In this document: positions 1 to 8,142 of the stretch, in pieces
Layout: every line of letters starts with the position of its first letter
How positions within the stretch are numbered: the first letter of the stretch is position 1
Assembly (NCBI GenBank): GCA_938083195.1
Contig: CALKCK010000010.1
Coordinates: 104,081-168,080, forward strand
Direction of reading: 5' to 3'
Length of the DNA: 64,000 nt
DNA from: an uncultured Pirellulaceae bacterium
GTDB taxonomy: Bacteria > Planctomycetota > Planctomycetia > Pirellulales > Pirellulaceae
Translations under genes and position numbers: made by a program
Notes under the pieces: generated by a model
The model's database searches: none
Told to the model about the DNA's origin: nothing
The model's input: only the letters and a program-made list of their open reading frames with translations

Positions 1-507
1 GCGGGTGGAATGACCACGATGCAAACCTCAAAGATACGAAGAAAACCGCAAATCGATTTTGAAATCGCCATTGCCACAACTCCCCTTTTCGCTTCTTTTC
101 GTGACGATGAAAATGCGATTGTCAGTGGAATTCAATGCAACGATCGGCTGGAAGCATTGCAAAGAATTATGGAACATGAAATGGTCCATCTGATTGAAAT
201 GCTTTTATGGACCAACTCAAACTGCTCGGCCAATCCATTTAAAAACATCGTACGTCGATTTTTTGGGCACACTGAGTCCAAGCACCAACTTCTAACCCCC
301 AGAGACCTGGCAAAAAAGAAACTGGGCATTTCCCCCGGCGACCAAGTCCAATTTCATGCTGACGGATTGATCATTCAGGGACACGTCAATCGAATTACGA
401 AACGAGCGACGGTTCTCGTCCCTCACGCCCGCGGACAACAGTATGACGACGGGAAGAAATACAAGAAGTATTACGTCCCACTAAACCGACTAAAACGAGC
501 CTCTTAG
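1..507 (+). CDS. HExxH (SprT-like) protein, probably 5'-truncated
   Basis: The frame is open to the first base of the window, and the first ATG is at 10, so the true start may lie upstream. Counting from that ATG the visible part is 165 residues. A zincin-type HExxH motif lies at residues 56-60, with further histidines at 87 and 92 that could complete a metal site, as in SprT-like proteins. The C-terminal third is basic and contains an Asn-Arg-Ile-Thr-Lys-Arg stretch, which could bind nucleic acid or pack as a small beta domain. No signal peptide or membrane segment is visible. The metal-site reading is inference; substrate and pathway are unknown. Confidence 0.6.
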   Translation, partial: AGGMTTMQTSKIRRKPQIDFEIAIATTPLFASFRDDENAIVSGIQCNDRLEALQRIMEHEMVHLIEMLLWTNSNCSANPFKNIVRRFFGHTESKHQLLTPRDLAKKKLGISPGDQVQFHADGLIIQGHVNRITKRATVLVPHARGQQYDDGKKYKKYYVPLNRLKRAS

Positions 508-548
508 CCACACTGCTGCAAATCACACTGCTGCAAATCTGAGGGCAC

Positions 549-582
549 AAAAAAAGCCGGGTGAATCGCATTCCCCCGGCTT
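549..582 (-). terminator. Rho-independent terminator of the secreted Cys/Gly-rich protein gene
   Basis: A perfect 8-bp stem (AAGCCGGG at 554-561, CCCGGCTT at 575-582) with a 13-nt loop is followed on the minus strand by a run of T. It sits 33 bp past the stop of the minus-strand gene that ends at 615. Confidence 0.8.
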
Positions 583-614
583 ATCAACTCGAATTGTTTT
601 TGCTTTCGCAGCAA

Positions 615-1790
615 TTACGGATTAACGGGAGAAACAGGTGTTGCCCCTCCGTCGCCAGCAAGTGCGATGACACCGACCGTCAAACCGCCAATGGCGACTA
701 GCCGGCCAATACCTCGTCCGCCAACTCCACCCGCACCACCGCCACCAAAAATCCCGCCTCCGCAACCGGGAGCAGGCGAGCAGCAAGAATCTGCTACTGG
801 GCCGCAGCTACCACAGGCTCCGCCACAAGCGATCGACTGACCAATATATTCAATTGAGGCGCTCTCGTACACGAATTCTTCTTCAATGGCGACTTCTGGA
901 ACAATGTCCTGCCGAGCAGCAACATAAACAACCAAACTCTCGCCGTAACGAGGCGTCATCTCACCCGCCGTTGAAACGAAGCTTCCTTTGAGAGCTTGAT
1001 CAGCAACCTCTACCGCCTCAAACCCGACAACTGCAGCAGCATTCACTCCAGCGGCAACCATGCCGTAAATCCCCGGCTCAACACCAGGAACAACATACTC
1101 TCCATCGTCTCCGCTCATTACGCTGGCGACAGAAACACCGTCCTTAAGAATATCAATCTGCATTTGAGCGATGCCGCTTCCATTCAAATCCAGTACTCTT
1201 CCGATTAAGTTACCATCCATTACGAGAACTCGATTAGCCCCCGCTTCGGACAGTTCGGAACCACCAACTTCGGGTAGCCCGGCTTCCGCTTGAATTCGCT
1301 TGTTGATCAACCGGTCGACCGCTTTGACTTCGGGTACGGCAGCGACTTCTACCACCTCTGAATGTTTGCCAGTGGAATCCGACAGGACTCGAACACTGTA
1401 AGCAGCGTAGCCGTTCTCACCCGATGCAATGAACGAGTAAACCCCCTCAGGAACATCGTTGATACTGAAGACGCCGTCTGAATTCGTTTTCCCTTGGCGA
1501 ATCGTCTTTCCGTCTTTGACAAACCGAACCACAAGATCTGAAAGCCCACGATCGGATTGGTCGGAGGCAAACGAGACCACACGTCCGTCGACGCCTCCTA
1601 TTCGATTCAATGCGACGGTGTGACACCGCTCAACACCGATGTTCGACAACTCGGAGACCACCGGAGTGACTTCCAAGCTAATTGGCGTGGCGTTTGCGAT
1701 CCGCTGGTGTGCTGTGGCGGCCGCTGTGACTGCCAATGGGAGCGCCACCAATGCGAAACCGTACTTTGTGATATTCCAAAAATTGCTCAT
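615..1790 (-). CDS. Secreted protein with two carboxypeptidase-regulatory-like repeats and a Cys/Gly-rich tail
   Basis: The 391-residue product begins with a hydrophobic signal-like segment (about residues 8-27). Two Ig-like repeats of the carboxypeptidase-regulatory type follow, at about 66-130 and 195-255. Each has the Gly-Arg-Val...Thr/Asp-Gly-x-Phe/Tyr...Gly-x-Tyr pattern of surface-protein beta-sandwiches. The last 70 residues hold nine cysteines in Cys-Gly and Cys-Cys pairs, then a glycine run and a hydrophobic stretch. That tail looks like a covalently cross-linked or membrane-associated end. A structural envelope or surface role is inferred. The ATG at 1790 lacks a clear Shine-Dalgarno site, and a strong terminator follows the gene. 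Confidence 0.75.
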   Translation of the reverse strand: MSNFWNITKYGFALVALPLAVTAAATAHQRIANATPISLEVTPVVSELSNIGVERCHTVALNRIGGVDGRVVSFASDQSDRGLSDLVVRFVKDGKTIRQGKTNSDGVFSINDVPEGVYSFIASGENGYAAYSVRVLSDSTGKHSEVVEVAAVPEVKAVDRLINKRIQAEAGLPEVGGSELSEAGANRVLVMDGNLIGRVLDLNGSGIAQMQIDILKDGVSVASVMSGDDGEYVVPGVEPGIYGMVAAGVNAAAVVGFEAVEVADQALKGSFVSTAGEMTPRYGESLVVYVAARQDIVPEVAIEEEFVYESASIEYIGQSIACGGACGSCGPVADSCCSPAPGCGGGIFGGGGAGGVGGRGIGRLVAIGGLTVGVIALAGDGGATPVSPVNP

Positions 1791-2003
1791 GTTTTTACCG
1801 TTCTAAGCTGCTCATTCAATGATGTTTTGTTGCGTTTTCGAAACGCACCGAGAGGCATCCGCCCAAATCTAGGCGTAATAACCCTTACAATCTGATGTTA
1901 GATTAGTCAGACTCCCGCTTATAGTCAAGGAGTTTTTTACTTGAAAATGAAAAACTTAGGCAAGCTGGGGACAGGATTGAAAACCTCGATTTATCAAGCA
2001 AAA

Positions 2004-2873
2004 TCATTGATTTCGCTTAGAGATCACACCAACTTCGGGGGAACTGGCCGATGCGTAACGAGACATTGGAATGCGACCGCTTTGATAAGCCAACCGCCCC
2101 GCTTTCACACCATGCTTCATCGCCTCAGCCATTCGAACCGGAGCGTCAGCTCTGGCGACGGCCGTATTAAGTAATACCGCATCAAACCCCAATTCCATGG
2201 CAACCGCAACATCACTTGCCGTTCCCACACCCGCATCAATGATAACTGGGTAGTCTGGATCCCCCTGCTTGAGGTCTTCAAGGATAATTTGCAGGCTATT
2301 TCGATTGATCACACCTAAACCGGAACCAATTGGGCTCCCCGCCGGCATTACACTGGTTGCACCGGCGTCCTTGAGCCGTCGAGCGACGATCGGGTCATCA
2401 CTCGAATAGCAAAGCACCTGAAACCCTTGCCCAACCAAGGTTTCGGTTGCTTTAAGGAGTTCTATCGGGTCAGGCAGAAGCGATCGACTGTCGCCAAGAA
2501 CCTCCAATTTTACCCAGTCAGCACCAGGATTTTCCAACCCTCTGAGTATCTCACGCCCCATCTTGGCACATCTCACCGCGGTGTCTGCGTCATAGCAACC
2601 AGCAGTATTAGGCAACAGAACAAATCTCTTTGGATCGACAAAATCTAATATGTTGCGTCCAGAACTGTCATGCAGTCGCTCGCGACGAACCGCAATAGTG
2701 ACGCACTGTGTTTCTGCGACCTCAAACGACTCACGCATCACCTCAAACGAGTCGTATTTTCCAGATCCTAGAATCAGCCGACTCTCAAAGGTGTGTCCGG
2801 CAATGCGGAATTCATCAAGCCCCACAGAGGCCTCAGGCGACTGGCTCGGCTTTTCCGAAATTGAATCTGTCAC
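2004..2873 (-). CDS. thiG: Thiazole synthase
   Basis: ThiG builds the thiazole phosphate ring of thiamine from deoxyxylulose phosphate, dehydroglycine and the sulfur carried by ThiS. The 289-residue product shows the family's TIM-barrel features: the Gly-Ser-Gly-Lys-Tyr segment near residue 36, the active-site Lys in Val-Lys-Leu-Glu-Val near 120, and phosphate-binding Pro-Ala-Gly-Ser-Pro-Ile-Gly and Asp-Ala-Gly-Val-Gly loops. The start is GTG, one base after the thiS stop. Its Shine-Dalgarno site lies inside the glycine codons that end thiS, so translational coupling is likely. The N-terminal ~20 residues are a short extension. Confidence 0.95.
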   Translation of the reverse strand: MTDSISEKPSQSPEASVGLDEFRIAGHTFESRLILGSGKYDSFEVMRESFEVAETQCVTIAVRRERLHDSSGRNILDFVDPKRFVLLPNTAGCYDADTAVRCAKMGREILRGLENPGADWVKLEVLGDSRSLLPDPIELLKATETLVGQGFQVLCYSSDDPIVARRLKDAGATSVMPAGSPIGSGLGVINRNSLQIILEDLKQGDPDYPVIIDAGVGTASDVAVAMELGFDAVLLNTAVARADAPVRMAEAMKHGVKAGRLAYQSGRIPMSRYASASSPEVGVISKRNQ

Positions 2874-2874
2874 G

Positions 2875-3132
2875 TTAGCCCCCTCCCACTAAGGTAACAA
2901 TTTCCAATATATCCCCGTCGTTTACCTCGACTAGACAATGCGTGTCACGGGGTTGTAATTGCTGGTTAATTTCAACGGCAATCGCCCGAGAATTCATCCC
3001 GAGTGAATCGAGTAACTCCACGATCGTCAGCCCTTTATCACAGGCCTGTTTTTTACCATTGATTGTCACATCTATCACGTTGAAAGCTATCCGTTTTTTG
3101 AATGGGAACACTCCGGCAAAGGCCTTCCTCAT
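2875..3132 (-). CDS. thiS: Sulfur carrier protein ThiS
   Basis: A small ubiquitin-fold protein that, once thiocarboxylated at its C terminus, donates sulfur to ThiG. It ends in Leu-Val-Gly-Gly-Gly, which gives the required terminal Gly-Gly, and sits directly upstream of thiG. The ATG at 3132 has a GGGAAGG purine stretch just upstream and gives 85 residues. ThiS proteins are usually about 66 residues, so an internal GTG near residue 19 is an alternative start. No TPP riboswitch could be recognised upstream. Confidence 0.9.
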   Translation of the reverse strand: MRKAFAGVFPFKKRIAFNVIDVTINGKKQACDKGLTIVELLDSLGMNSRAIAVEINQQLQPRDTHCLVEVNDGDILEIVTLVGGG

Positions 3133-3250
3133 AGGCCTTCCCTTGAGCCTCTGAACACGTCAATCGCTCCACTTCAACGACGAAACCGAACGACCGGCAT
3201 TAAAAACTCAGGCTTCAGACCAGCTTAAAATACCAATTTCGAGCTTCAAT

Positions 3251-4204
3251 TTAGAAGCTTTCAGCCATATCACGCGCGTGGTAACTACTCCGGACGAATG
3301 GGCCACTGGCAACTTTTTTGAATCCCATGCTCTTGGCCTTTTCGCCTAACATCGCGAATTCTTCCGGCGGAATGTAGCGAACTACCGGCAAATACCGATC
3401 CAACGAGGGCTGAAGGTATTGCCCAAGGGTCAAAAAGTCACAGCCAATATCGAGAAGGTCCGAAAGCACTTCGTAGACCTCTTCGTGTGTTTCCCCAAGC
3501 CCAAGCATCAATCCACTTTTTGTTTTGATCCCAGGATCGACTTCCTTTACTCGCTCGAGCAAACCAAGCGTCCAGCGATAATCCGATTTGGGGCCTCGCA
3601 CGCGGCGGTACAAGCGAGGAACCGTTTCAGCGTTGTGATTAAACACCTCGGGAGCGGATTCAATCACTCGATCCAATGCAGGTTTGTTATGTACAAAATC
3701 AGGGGTCAGCACCTCTACCGTTGCCCCCGTTTTCTCCCTCACGGCCACGACACACTGGTAAAAATGATCTGCCCCGCCGTCGGGTAGGTCGTCTCGAGTC
3801 ACCGAGGTAATCACAACGTGCTTCAACCCAAGACGATGAGCCGCTTCTGCCACCCGGTCAGGCTCATCCAGCTCCAAAGCTCCCGGACGGCCACGCTCTA
3901 CAGCACAAAAACCGCAGGGTCGCGTACAGGTCTTTCCAAGAATCATAAATGTTGCAGTTTGCTGCGAATAACATTCCATCCGGTTGGGACACTTCGCGTT
4001 ATCACAAACCGTTTCAAGGTTGAGTTCATCAAGTAGCTTGGCGGTTGCTCCGACATTGTTCCCCTTGGGAATCTGACGCTTCAGCCATTTTGGCAATCTC
4101 GCAGATGTCTGGGGCGCACTCCCCCCCATCGAGCCACACGACCCACCACCACAAGATCCACCCTCGGTTGAATTTCCACCGTTAATTACGGGTAAACCGC
4201 TCAT
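3251..4204 (-). CDS. lipA: Lipoyl synthase
   Basis: This radical SAM enzyme inserts two sulfur atoms into protein-bound octanoyl groups to make lipoate. The 317-residue sequence has both iron-sulfur cluster motifs: C67-x4-C72-x5-C78 for the auxiliary cluster and C93-x3-C97-x2-C100 for the radical SAM cluster. It also has the C-terminal Arg-Ser-Ser-Tyr-His that places the cluster-ligating serine. A Gly/Ser/Cys-rich leader (about residues 9-30, with two extra cysteines) precedes the conserved domain and is unusual. AGAGG lies six bases before the ATG. No lipB is adjacent; smpB is divergent. Confidence 0.95.
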   Translation of the reverse strand: MSGLPVINGGNSTEGGSCGGGSCGSMGGSAPQTSARLPKWLKRQIPKGNNVGATAKLLDELNLETVCDNAKCPNRMECYSQQTATFMILGKTCTRPCGFCAVERGRPGALELDEPDRVAEAAHRLGLKHVVITSVTRDDLPDGGADHFYQCVVAVREKTGATVEVLTPDFVHNKPALDRVIESAPEVFNHNAETVPRLYRRVRGPKSDYRWTLGLLERVKEVDPGIKTKSGLMLGLGETHEEVYEVLSDLLDIGCDFLTLGQYLQPSLDRYLPVVRYIPPEEFAMLGEKAKSMGFKKVASGPFVRSSYHARDMAESF

Positions 4205-4648
4205 TGCAAACCTCTACTCTCAAAAACACAAACACAGGATTGGTTAGGCCGCGCTCGACACGCTCTCGGTTTCCACCGGCGAGCCGAACGAACTTATATC
4301 CGTCCAAGCCCAATGATAATAACTCTTCACCGCAAAACGCCTGTTTTAAAAGGACTTGCGAGAAGGCTTTTGTATAACAAATTCGCCATTTCTAGCCCGC
4401 TCAGTCTAGGCTTTGCCGTGTTTTTTTGCCAGATGCTAAATTCAACCCATTTCCTACTCGTTTTCCCTGCGATTGTTCAAAAAATGGGCCCCACTCTCCG
4501 CCACCCATTACCGACCATCGATGAGCGTTCCCAAAGATATTCCCCAGAGGCCACAGACGCCGTTTCCTCCTCAAGCTACGTTCAATAGTGTGTACCTCTC
4601 TCAATTTCTGGTGTAGATTTCAATAATCCAATCCACCGACGAATTGCC
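4205..4648. other. Divergent intergenic region lipA/smpB
   Basis: 444 bp that should carry the promoters of lipA (leftward) and smpB (rightward). I see no convincing -35/-10 pair, RNA gene or operator. A 91-codon open frame at 4313-4588 has no ribosome-binding site or recognisable product and is probably not a gene. Confidence 0.5.
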
Positions 4649-5158
4649 ATGGCCGCCCAAAAGAAGAATAAAAATAAAACAAAAAAGAAGAGCGCCGACG
4701 ACCAAAGTCAGGTCATTTGTGAAAATCGCAAAGCTCGTCACAAATATGAGATACTCCAGCAAGTCGAATGCGGGGTCATGCTCATTGGTAGCGAAGTTAA
4801 AAGTCTTCGCGAAGGAAACATTTCTCTCAACGAAGCCTACGTTCGGGTTGAGAATCGAGAAATCTGGTTAATCGGGGCTGATATCGCCGAATACCGGCAA
4901 GCCAGTTTTTGGAATCACAAACCAAAGCGGTCGCGAAAACTTCTCGTCCACCGAAGAGAATTGGACAAACTCTCGACCAAAGCCTTTGAAAAAGGGCTGA
5001 CATTAATCCCACTTCGAATGTATTTCAACGCCCGAGGCATTGTCAAAGTCATGGTCGCAGTCGGTCGCGGCAAAAATCTACATGACAAACGTCAAACGCT
5101 GAAAGATGCGGATAACAAACGTCGCCTCAGTCGCGAAATCCGCGATCGCAACCGTTAA
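4649..5158 (+). CDS. smpB: SsrA-binding protein SmpB
   Basis: SmpB binds tmRNA and brings it to stalled ribosomes during trans-translation. The 169-residue product has the family core: a Glu-Asn-Arg-Lys-Ala-Arg-His-Lys-Tyr start of the OB fold, Gly-Ser-Glu-Val-Lys-Ser-Leu-Arg, Arg-Lys-Leu-Leu-Val-His-Arg, and a basic C-terminal tail (Lys/Arg-rich from about residue 135) that enters the ribosomal mRNA channel. A Lys-rich leader of about 20 residues comes first. The ATG at 4649 is preceded by little Shine-Dalgarno signal. No tmRNA gene was recognised beside it. Confidence 0.95.
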   Translation: MAAQKKNKNKTKKKSADDQSQVICENRKARHKYEILQQVECGVMLIGSEVKSLREGNISLNEAYVRVENREIWLIGADIAEYRQASFWNHKPKRSRKLLVHRRELDKLSTKAFEKGLTLIPLRMYFNARGIVKVMVAVGRGKNLHDKRQTLKDADNKRRLSREIRDRNR

Positions 5159-5367
5159 ACAGTCCCGAAAAACTAAACGTTATTGAATTTAAAGAGAACG
5201 AATGATCTATTCTGGGCGTACCACATTTTAGCAGATACGCTGTTAGCATAAATCAGCGCCAACGACCGGGGCGAAAAATACTCCCCGATACTGACAAAAC
5301 GTTCTCAATGCTCCCCCTACATAGTTTTGTGGAAACCGCAATTCTCAAACCATCAAAAACATCCTGA

Positions 5368-6084
5368 ATGCTTAAGCTCAATCAAATTAAGAAAAGCTTC
5401 GTTCAACCGGACAAAAAACGGGTGCCAATCCTGGACATCCCCAAGTTCGAAATAAGGTCGGGCGAACAAGTCATCCTCATCGGTCCCAGTGGATGTGGAA
5501 AAACAACGATGCTCCACACGATTGCCGGAATCACTCAACCTGATTCTGGGAAAGTGTTTCTCGATAACGTCGAATTAACTCGCTACTCAGAATCAGCCAG
5601 GGATCGAATTCGCGCGAACAAACTTGGCTATGTTTTTCAGACATTCAACTTACTGCCCGGTTTCTCAGCTTATGAGAATGTCATCCTAGGAATGACTTTC
5701 GCCAGTAAGAAAAGATCACCCGAACGCGCAAAAGCACTGCTAGATCGAGTTGGATTGGGCCATCGCCTCAACAACAAACCGCACCAGTTATCGGTTGGCG
5801 AACAACAACGTGTCGCCGTCGCACGCGCCCTGGCCAACCGTCCCTTACTCCTTCTGGCCGATGAACCCACCGCCAATGTCGACCCGGGGAATCAGCAACA
5901 GATTATCGACCTGATCAAATCAAGTTGTGAAACGGAAGGAATAGCACTTCTGATGGTGACGCACTCGATGGAGGTTGCTGAACAATTTGAACGTGTCGAA
6001 AGGCTCGACCAACTGAATCTGGTTGTTGGCGACGCCAAGTCAAGACCACCGGGAAACACAACCGCCCAGCAACCCACTCCTTAA
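5368..6084 (+). CDS. ABC transporter ATP-binding protein, LolD/MacB type
   Basis: The 238-residue ATPase carries all ABC motifs: Walker A Gly-Pro-Ser-Gly-Cys-Gly-Lys-Thr-Thr (39-47), Q-loop Gln91, signature Leu-Ser-Val-Gly-Glu-Gln (141-146), Walker B Leu-Leu-Leu-Ala-Asp-Glu (161-166) and switch His199. Its order and length match ATPases that pair with FtsX/MacB permeases, working on envelope or periplasmic substrates by mechanotransmission. The permease gene starts 42 bp downstream, so the two are co-transcribed partners. The context with CCFG (DUF3299-like) proteins suggests a metal-linked or lipoprotein-linked transporter; the substrate is not visible in the sequence. Confidence 0.9.
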   Translation: MLKLNQIKKSFVQPDKKRVPILDIPKFEIRSGEQVILIGPSGCGKTTMLHTIAGITQPDSGKVFLDNVELTRYSESARDRIRANKLGYVFQTFNLLPGFSAYENVILGMTFASKKRSPERAKALLDRVGLGHRLNNKPHQLSVGEQQRVAVARALANRPLLLLADEPTANVDPGNQQQIIDLIKSSCETEGIALLMVTHSMEVAEQFERVERLDQLNLVVGDAKSRPPGNTTAQQPTP

Positions 6085-6125
6085 GACTCACAGCTTTAAG
6101 ACACCCAGCTTTAAGATCAAGCAGT

Positions 6126-7925
6126 ATGAATTCAATTAAGATCGCATGGCGGAGCATCCAACAACGTGGCTTTGGGTCACTACTGACCGTTGTTTCAATG
6201 AGCCTCGGTGTCACGATGGTCGTCGCTGTGCTCACGATCCACGGAGTCGTTTCCCAGTCATTTCGAGCCAACAACAGCTTTGGCTACAACATCATCGTCG
6301 GCGCCCGTGGCGGCGGCCTCCAATTGACCTTGAACTCCGTCTACTACCTTAGCAAACCCGTCGAGAACATTCCTTACGAATATTACCTGGCCTTTTGCGA
6401 CAAAGAAACACGCGGACGGGAGCTTAAGAATTCGATTGCCTACCATGCCAAACAAACCGTCGACGAAACAATGGCGCTGACCTCACCAGCGCTTCCTGGT
6501 CCCGTTGGCTTCGGCGCGGCACTCTCAGACGCGCTAATCAAAGACGTCTTTGATTTCCAACAAACGTCGGCAATGAAACTCAATGAGCGCGGGCTTTACA
6601 AACGCTACACCCATATTGCCGTGCCCTTGTGTCAAGGCGATTACTACGTCGATCCAGAAACGCAACTCGCTTTTCGGTGCGTTGGAACCACACCCAACTT
6701 TTTCACCGACTTGGTTCTCGACATCGATTCAGATAAGAAATTCGAGTTCGCCGAAGGAAGAAATTTCGTCGAAAAAAGCGACGACAATGGACTCTTTGAA
6801 TGCGTCGTTGGCTCGATCGTCGCCGATCGCTGCGACATTAAAATTGGTGACAAACTACAAGCCACTCACGGCGACCCCAACAGCAGCAGTGCCCACATTC
6901 ACGAACAAGATTACACCGTTGTGGGAATTATCGATGGCACAGGCACACCCAACGACCGAGTCGTCTTTTTGAATATGGAAGGATTCTTCCTCATGGAAGA
7001 TCATGCCAAGACAATTGAAAAAGATGGCGTTCTGAAAACAGAAGATGATCTCAACGAAGAAACTCAAGATGAGGTCGCACTCGATCCGCTCGACGATTCG
7101 TTTTTTGATGACGAAGGGGATGCTCCTGAGATTGTCGACGACAACCCCGCCGCCCCAACCGACCAACCAACTCCTGTAACTCCGCAACTCTCCGAGGAAG
7201 AGGAGTTCGCTAGAAAACAAAATGCAACGAGGATCCCGCTGCCTATCGAACAAAGAGAGGTCACTTCGATTTTAGTTCGCACTTCGCTTGCCGATGAAGT
7301 CGGCGCTATTGGCTATTTTTTACCCGGACAAATTAACGAAGGCGACCTCGAAACAACACTAGACTGGACGTCCTATCGACCAGAGAGATCTCAAAAAGCA
7401 GCCCAAGCAGTAAACCCAGTCATGGAAGTTGCCTCCCTGTTTCAAGTGTTCGTCGACCCAATCCGCTGGCTACTGCTGGGACTCACCTGCATGATCTGCA
7501 TCGTCTCTGCCCTCACCATCCTCGTGGGAATCTACAACTCCATGAACCAAAGGAAGCACGAGATCGCCGTGATGCGAGCCCTCGGTGCCAACCGAACAAG
7601 GGTCATGAGTATTATTCTTTGCGAATCGGTTTTGCTAGCACTGATGGGTGGTTTGCTCGGGTGGTTCCTCGGCCACAGCCTTAATGGCCTCCTTGGATCG
7701 AATGTAGAAAACTCGACCGGAGTCCCATTAGGCTTCTTCGATTTTGCTCCTGCAGTCGACATTTCAGTGCTAACTCTCGGTTTTATCCCCGATAGCCTCA
7801 TCAGCGGCTCGGTCTCACCTGAACTGCTAGTGATCCCCGGCTTGATGCTGCTCGCCGTACTCGTCGGTATCTACCCAGCAATATCAGCCTACCGAACTGA
7901 TGTCTCCAAATCCCTTGGGAAATAG
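6126..7925 (+). CDS. ABC transporter permease, FtsX/MacB family, with acidic insert
   Basis: A 599-residue inner-membrane subunit. One membrane segment lies near residues 20-42, a large periplasmic domain covers about 45-440, and three C-terminal segments lie near 445-470, 494-515 and 567-588. This is the MacB/FtsX topology. The cytoplasmic Glu-Ile-Ala-Val-Met-Arg-Ala-Leu-Gly-Ala motif (479-488) is the usual ATPase-contact helix. Residues about 295-375 form a low-complexity insert rich in Asp/Glu, absent from typical family members and a possible cation-binding or flexible linker. It is encoded directly after its ATPase. Confidence 0.9.
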   Translation: MNSIKIAWRSIQQRGFGSLLTVVSMSLGVTMVVAVLTIHGVVSQSFRANNSFGYNIIVGARGGGLQLTLNSVYYLSKPVENIPYEYYLAFCDKETRGRELKNSIAYHAKQTVDETMALTSPALPGPVGFGAALSDALIKDVFDFQQTSAMKLNERGLYKRYTHIAVPLCQGDYYVDPETQLAFRCVGTTPNFFTDLVLDIDSDKKFEFAEGRNFVEKSDDNGLFECVVGSIVADRCDIKIGDKLQATHGDPNSSSAHIHEQDYTVVGIIDGTGTPNDRVVFLNMEGFFLMEDHAKTIEKDGVLKTEDDLNEETQDEVALDPLDDSFFDDEGDAPEIVDDNPAAPTDQPTPVTPQLSEEEEFARKQNATRIPLPIEQREVTSILVRTSLADEVGAIGYFLPGQINEGDLETTLDWTSYRPERSQKAAQAVNPVMEVASLFQVFVDPIRWLLLGLTCMICIVSALTILVGIYNSMNQRKHEIAVMRALGANRTRVMSIILCESVLLALMGGLLGWFLGHSLNGLLGSNVENSTGVPLGFFDFAPAVDISVLTLGFIPDSLISGSVSPELLVIPGLMLLAVLVGIYPAISAYRTDVSKSLGK

Positions 7926-8142
7926 CAAAGTCTCAAATCTCAGTAATTTCCTTCACTTTTTGGGGGATTTTAACATATCTTTGCAATAGCTCGTTTTCTT
8001 TTTTTTGCCAAAACCGATACGATAACCGCTGCGTAGAAGGGCGGAAACAAGTTCGTGAGTACCAGGCGGAAACAACAACCTGCCCGCAGTCTTCCCGTCA
8101 GGCACCGAAATACAACTCTCCACGAAAAACCAAATCCGTTTT

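Noticed and set aside
3133..3250. TPP riboswitch upstream of thiS
   Set aside because: The minus strand has only a short CTGAG and an AATGCC-like stretch; the rest of the THI element consensus is missing.
4313..4588. 91-codon plus-strand open frame
   Set aside because: No ribosome-binding site or recognisable family, and it lies in the promoter region of lipA and smpB.
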